DNA of 64,000 nt from Candidatus Brocadia sp. Its GTDB lineage: Bacteria > Planctomycetota > Brocadiia > Brocadiales > Brocadiaceae. A program made the position numbers and the translations under genes. The stretch lies in NCBI GenBank assembly GCA_021646415.1, contig SOEU01000001.1:372001-436000 (forward strand). The letters run 5' to 3'. Each line of letters opens with the position of its first letter. Position 1 is the first letter of the stretch. Shown piece by piece: positions 60,797 to 64,000 of the stretch. The notes below the pieces were generated by a model. The model saw nothing but the letters and a program-made list of their open reading frames with translations, was not told the origin of the DNA and ran no database searches.

Positions 60797-61797
60797 TTTT
60801 TCACTCCTTCCCCGGCGAGATCAAGGATGGGGAGAAACCCTTTCACCTCGTTGTCGAAGATGTATAACTTTTCACATTTTGGGATAACCTTTGACATAGT
60901 TTCTAAAAATAGCCTGCGCCTGGTAACATCCTCTGCTTTCTTGTATTCTTCATAGACAGCCAGGAATGCCTTGATATCTCCTGTGGCCTCATTGACCCTT
61001 CTGATTCGGTATCCTTCAGCCTCTTTAATTACCTGCTGTTTTTTCCCCTCCGCAGCGGGCAGTATTTTATTCTTCTGCCCTTCAGCATCATTAATGATTC
61101 TGTCCCTTATTTGAATCGCCTGGTTTACCGCATTAAAGGCGTCTTTTACGGGTTCTGGTGGGTCAACTCCTTTAAGCAGTACAGTCTGAATGTCAATACC
61201 ACATTTATAACTATCTAAAATCTTTTGAATATCTTCCTTGGACTTTTGCTCGATCTCCGTCCTTCCAATGGTCAAGACCTCATCAATTGAGCGATCACCG
61301 ATTAAGGTGCGCATGACGGCCTGTGAAACACCACGAATGGTTTCCCTGACATCCCTTACATTAAAAAAATACTCTTCCAGTGCCTTTATTTTGTATCGGA
61401 TAACCCAATGCACTTCAGCGCAGTTGAGGTCCCCGGTGAGCATTAATTTCTCTTCTTTTGCATCGGGGTATTCGTAATCAATCATGCTGGAAAAGCCACG
61501 TTGTTCAGTCCTGAATCCGAACTCTTCATTATAGATACGTTTGACTTCCCCTTTGAGCACCTTGTCAATGCCATAGGGAACCTTCGTGTGAAGTCCGGAA
61601 CCGACTGTTTCTCTATATTGGCCAAACCTTAGAATAACAGCTTCTTCGTTGGCCTTTACCGTATAAAAGGCCGTATATCCTGTAATAATGACAAAGATGA
61701 TAACTAATATGGGCGGTATAAATTTTTTTATCGATCCCCATGGGATATCCTCGAAACGTATTTCTTGCGGTCTTTTGTATGGTCCGTAATCGGGCAT
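60793..61797 (-). CDS. hflK: HflK-type SPFH/band 7 membrane protein
   Basis: A 334-residue partner of HflC: N-terminal TM (IPPILVIIFVIITGYTAFY), SPFH domain (ANEEAVILRFGQYRETVGSG) and helical tail with IQIRDRIINDAEGQKNKILP. The usual Gly/Gln-rich N-terminus is short. Order hflK-hflC and ATGA overlap are conserved features. ftsH is not nearby. Confidence 0.93.
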   Translation of the reverse strand: MPDYGPYKRPQEIRFEDIPWGSIKKFIPPILVIIFVIITGYTAFYTVKANEEAVILRFGQYRETVGSGLHTKVPYGIDKVLKGEVKRIYNEEFGFRTEQRGFSSMIDYEYPDAKEEKLMLTGDLNCAEVHWVIRYKIKALEEYFFNVRDVRETIRGVSQAVMRTLIGDRSIDEVLTIGRTEIEQKSKEDIQKILDSYKCGIDIQTVLLKGVDPPEPVKDAFNAVNQAIQIRDRIINDAEGQKNKILPAAEGKKQQVIKEAEGYRIRRVNEATGDIKAFLAVYEEYKKAEDVTRRRLFLETMSKVIPKCEKLYIFDNEVKGFLPILDLAGEGVKK

Positions 61798-61809
61798 ATT
61801 ATTCCCTCC

Positions 61810-62823
61810 TTATAAAACCTTTGTGATCTCATCTACCGTGAAAGTCTGCATTTTTTTAAGCTTACCGTTTTTTAAAAGGTTTAATCCCTCGTTTTTTTTG
61901 GTAAGTCTTCCGATCAGAGTACATACTATACCATTCTTTGCAAGGATGGCAATAACTTCTTTTGTATCCTTTGGATCGAGCGCAATCAACAAAGCTCCCG
62001 ATGCGATGAGACCGAGTGGCTGGATATTGAATAGTTTGCAAATTTGTTCTGTTTCTTCATAACACGGGATTTTTTCTGTATCAATGACAACTCCTGTCCC
62101 TGATGCCTTTGCAAGTTCCAGAATACCGGTGGTCAGTCCGCCTTCCGTTGGATCGTGCATGGCATGGATTCTGGTTACCCTATTGGCTAACAAGGCATCT
62201 GAGACGACACTCAATCCCGGTTTGTCGATGAATGCCTGTGCCCTTTTAAGGAATTGGTCACCAAACTTTTTTCGTATTACTGCTGCCTTTTCTCGTGCAA
62301 TAATGGCCGTCCCTTCAATGGCAATACCCTTTGTGAGCAAAAGGTCATCGCCTGGTTTCGCATTTGCGTTTACCACAAGTTTATCCTTTTCGACCTCACC
62401 CAGCATAAGGCCAACGACAATGGGTCGATCGATTTTATAAGAAATTTCGGTATGTCCGCCACACAGGGTGATATTGAGTTTTTGGGTTGATTTAATAATG
62501 TCCTTAAAAATTTGCGTAGCCAGTTTTGCATTCGTCTTTCCTTCAGGTAGCAATAGTGTTGCCAGAAACCACTTTGGAGTTGCCCCCATCGTGGCAATGT
62601 CATTGGCATTTACGTTGACGGCATACCAGCCGATGCGATGTGTGGTAAAGGTAATGGGGTCCGTCTTGGCTACAAGATATTTTTTCCCAAAGTCGATGAC
62701 GGCTGCATCCTCACCAATCCTTGGACCTACAATAATTCTCGGGTCATTGATGGGATTTAAATTGAGGAGTTTTTCCAGGAGTTGATAATCAAACTTTCCA
62801 ATAGGGAAACGGTTCATAGACAA
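61810..62823 (-). CDS. AIR-synthase-related ATP-binding protein (HypE/SelD/ThiL-like)
   Basis: A 337-residue protein of the PurM fold: GEDAAVIDFGKKYLVAKTDP near the N-terminus, VNVNANDIATMGATPKWFLA, then LCGGHTEISYKIDRPIVVG and, in the C-terminal domain, HAMHDPTEGGLTTGILEL. It resembles HypE and AIR-synthase-like proteins of unknown role that lie in many genomes next to hflKC. No hypA-F genes are nearby, so a specific reaction cannot be named. The gap to hflK is 12 bases; ATG at 62823 or two codons on. Confidence 0.85.
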   Translation of the reverse strand: MSMNRFPIGKFDYQLLEKLLNLNPINDPRIIVGPRIGEDAAVIDFGKKYLVAKTDPITFTTHRIGWYAVNVNANDIATMGATPKWFLATLLLPEGKTNAKLATQIFKDIIKSTQKLNITLCGGHTEISYKIDRPIVVGLMLGEVEKDKLVVNANAKPGDDLLLTKGIAIEGTAIIAREKAAVIRKKFGDQFLKRAQAFIDKPGLSVVSDALLANRVTRIHAMHDPTEGGLTTGILELAKASGTGVVIDTEKIPCYEETEQICKLFNIQPLGLIASGALLIALDPKDTKEVIAILAKNGIVCTLIGRLTKKNEGLNLLKNGKLKKMQTFTVDEITKVL

Positions 62824-62948
62824 TCGTGCAATACCCTTTCTTCTTCGCTTTGTAATAGAATAATTGTAATCCGCAAATCGTAAATTTTGGCAAATTTATA
62901 AGGTACTGGTCTATTTAATAAGTGGAAGGGTTGTATGAACTCTCATGT

Positions 62949-63635
62949 TCAAACAATATCCCGTATATCCTTTAAACCAACCTGTTCGCGACTCATAAAG
63001 GGTTCCCCATAATCGGCGCGTATCAAGTTGCCGTAATATTGATTCTTTGCGGTGATCGAACTATTAATATATTTCCAGCGTGCGTCATCGTAGGCGAACT
63101 GGGATTGATAAACTTTTGCAATCTGTAATTTCTTTTCAAACTCCTTGCTGATATCCAGGATAAATGAGGGTGTGACGTGTACGCGAAAATGGGAACAGAG
63201 GTAATAAAAAATATGTGAAGGATAACAGGGCTCTCCGGGAATATCCGATTTCGTCAGTTTAGCATAGAATCGGGCGGCTTCACCGAGCAGTGTTGTTTGG
63301 ACGTGGTCGGGGTGAGCATCAATCCAGTAAGGGAGGAAGATTATCTGTGGGCGTATCTTTCGGATTACGGCAGCAACCTTTTTACGGGCTTCTATCTCAT
63401 CCATAAGGTAGCGATTTGGCAGGTCGAGCACCGTTCTGCTCTTTATACCGAGCAATGCGGTTGACCTTTCCCATTCTTTTTTTCGAATTTCTGGACTGCC
63501 ATGCGGGGTGGGTTCTCCGTTAGTCAGGTCAAGGATGTGGACATCATATCCCAGGGTGACTAATTTCAGAATACTTCCCCCCATACCGCCTTCTACATCA
63601 TCAGGATGAGGTCCGATTGCAAGAATAGTTGTCAT
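62949..63635 (-). CDS. LmbE/PIG-L family deacetylase (BshB1-like)
   Basis: A 228-residue zinc deacetylase with AIGPHPDDVEGGMGGSILKL (HPDD metal site) near the N-terminus and IDAHPDHVQTTLLGEAARFY with the third metal ligand. This fits the bacillithiol biosynthesis deacetylase BshB1, which removes acetyl from GlcNAc-malate; other PIG-L enzymes act on different GlcNAc conjugates. bshA and bshC are not in the window, so the pathway is unproven. It may share a transcript with the AIR-synthase-like gene and hflKC. Confidence 0.8.
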   Translation of the reverse strand: MTTILAIGPHPDDVEGGMGGSILKLVTLGYDVHILDLTNGEPTPHGSPEIRKKEWERSTALLGIKSRTVLDLPNRYLMDEIEARKKVAAVIRKIRPQIIFLPYWIDAHPDHVQTTLLGEAARFYAKLTKSDIPGEPCYPSHIFYYLCSHFRVHVTPSFILDISKEFEKKLQIAKVYQSQFAYDDARWKYINSSITAKNQYYGNLIRADYGEPFMSREQVGLKDIRDIV

Positions 63636-64000
63636 ATAATGTACTTTAAGAGTCGATGCTTCTTTTTAAGAGAAAAGCAAACCATTTAGACCGAGAAGTT
63701 GCTATTGTACTTAATGAGTATAAAAATGCAAGGAAAAGGTACAGTAAGGCCTAATTTTCTCGGATGCAAAGGTATCTGAGGTTTGAGTGTAGTTTAGTTA
63801 TTGTTGCAGATATAGTTTTATTAAAATGGATAGCACAAATCGCACGGTTTTTTCCCAGTAAAGATTCAATTTGACAAATAATAACCATCGTCCTATATTT
63901 GAATCAACCGGTCTATTTTTAATGTTAAGGAAATTTATCATAGTACTTAAAATTTTCAAATGTTGGTTACTAAAACTATAGCAAAGATAACCTCACAATC
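63636..64000. other. Right-edge AT-rich stretch, no gene recognised
   Basis: No convincing ORF, RNA gene, repeat or terminator. It may be a promoter region for a gene beyond the edge. Confidence 0.4.

Overview
The window looks like part of the chromosome of an anaerobic ammonium-oxidising (anammox) planctomycete of the Brocadiaceae type. This is inferred from gene content, not from a marker gene. There are two different Rieske/cytochrome b complexes with c-type haem subunits fused or added in unusual ways, ferredoxin-like subunits in the same operon, a probable Re-citrate synthase beside sucCD, a moderately AT-rich base composition, and many REP-like repeats, some lying inside genes.

Layout. 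1-2970: paired operators, a VapBC-type pair whose PIN toxin carries a zinc-ribbon insert, and a decayed integrative element (rep, xis, int) next to a tRNA 3' end. 3019-6010: a secreted seven-bladed propeller protein behind a c-di-GMP-I riboswitch. 6308-8210: an inactivated IS3-type element abutting a group II intron remnant. 8519-13858: HicAB, HtpG, GlyQ and a divergent MnmE. 13954-21533: a second c-di-GMP-I-like riboswitch in front of a 1,724-residue REC-PAS-GAF-GGDEF-EAL protein, then XRE, PAS and ABC substrate-binding genes. 21593-30082: a TetR-controlled HlyD/ABC-2 exporter operon with an exported hemerythrin, interrupted by a REP-associated transposase, and with a frameshifted CBS-HEPN-like gene. 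30125-34306: a broken hicA, a Uma2 gene, Rieske/cytochrome b complex 1 (cytochrome b fused to a dihaem c domain) and a lone receiver protein. 34336-54193: an accessory island described below. 54417-63635: YceI, Re-citrate synthase/SucCD, RluA, HflCK, an AIR-synthase-like protein and a BshB-like deacetylase.

The island from 34336 to 54193 is the most unusual part. It holds a glutamate-dehydrogenase-like domain fused to a glutamate racemase domain, a RidA, an FMN glutamate-synthase-like protein, a haem-oxygenase-like di-iron enzyme present in two identical copies 11.4 kb apart, a racemase paralogue lacking both catalytic cysteines, and a PAS sensor. Between the two copies of the di-iron enzyme lies an eleven-gene stretch: a ten-gene operon encoding Rieske/cytochrome b complex 2 with an eight-haem coiled-coil subunit, two poly-ferredoxins and an ATC-hydrolase-like protein, followed by an aquaporin. 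The second copy of the module is a collapsed duplicate with RidA fragments. Both copies keep a 190-205 nt element with long terminal inverted repeats and the same upstream palindromes.

Two themes recur. First, c-di-GMP signalling: two riboswitches, one in front of the enzyme predicted to make and break c-di-GMP. Second, repeat-derived sequence that has entered reading frames (MnmE, the REP transposase, the propeller protein) without breaking them. All functions are read from sequence; no database or folding computation was run.
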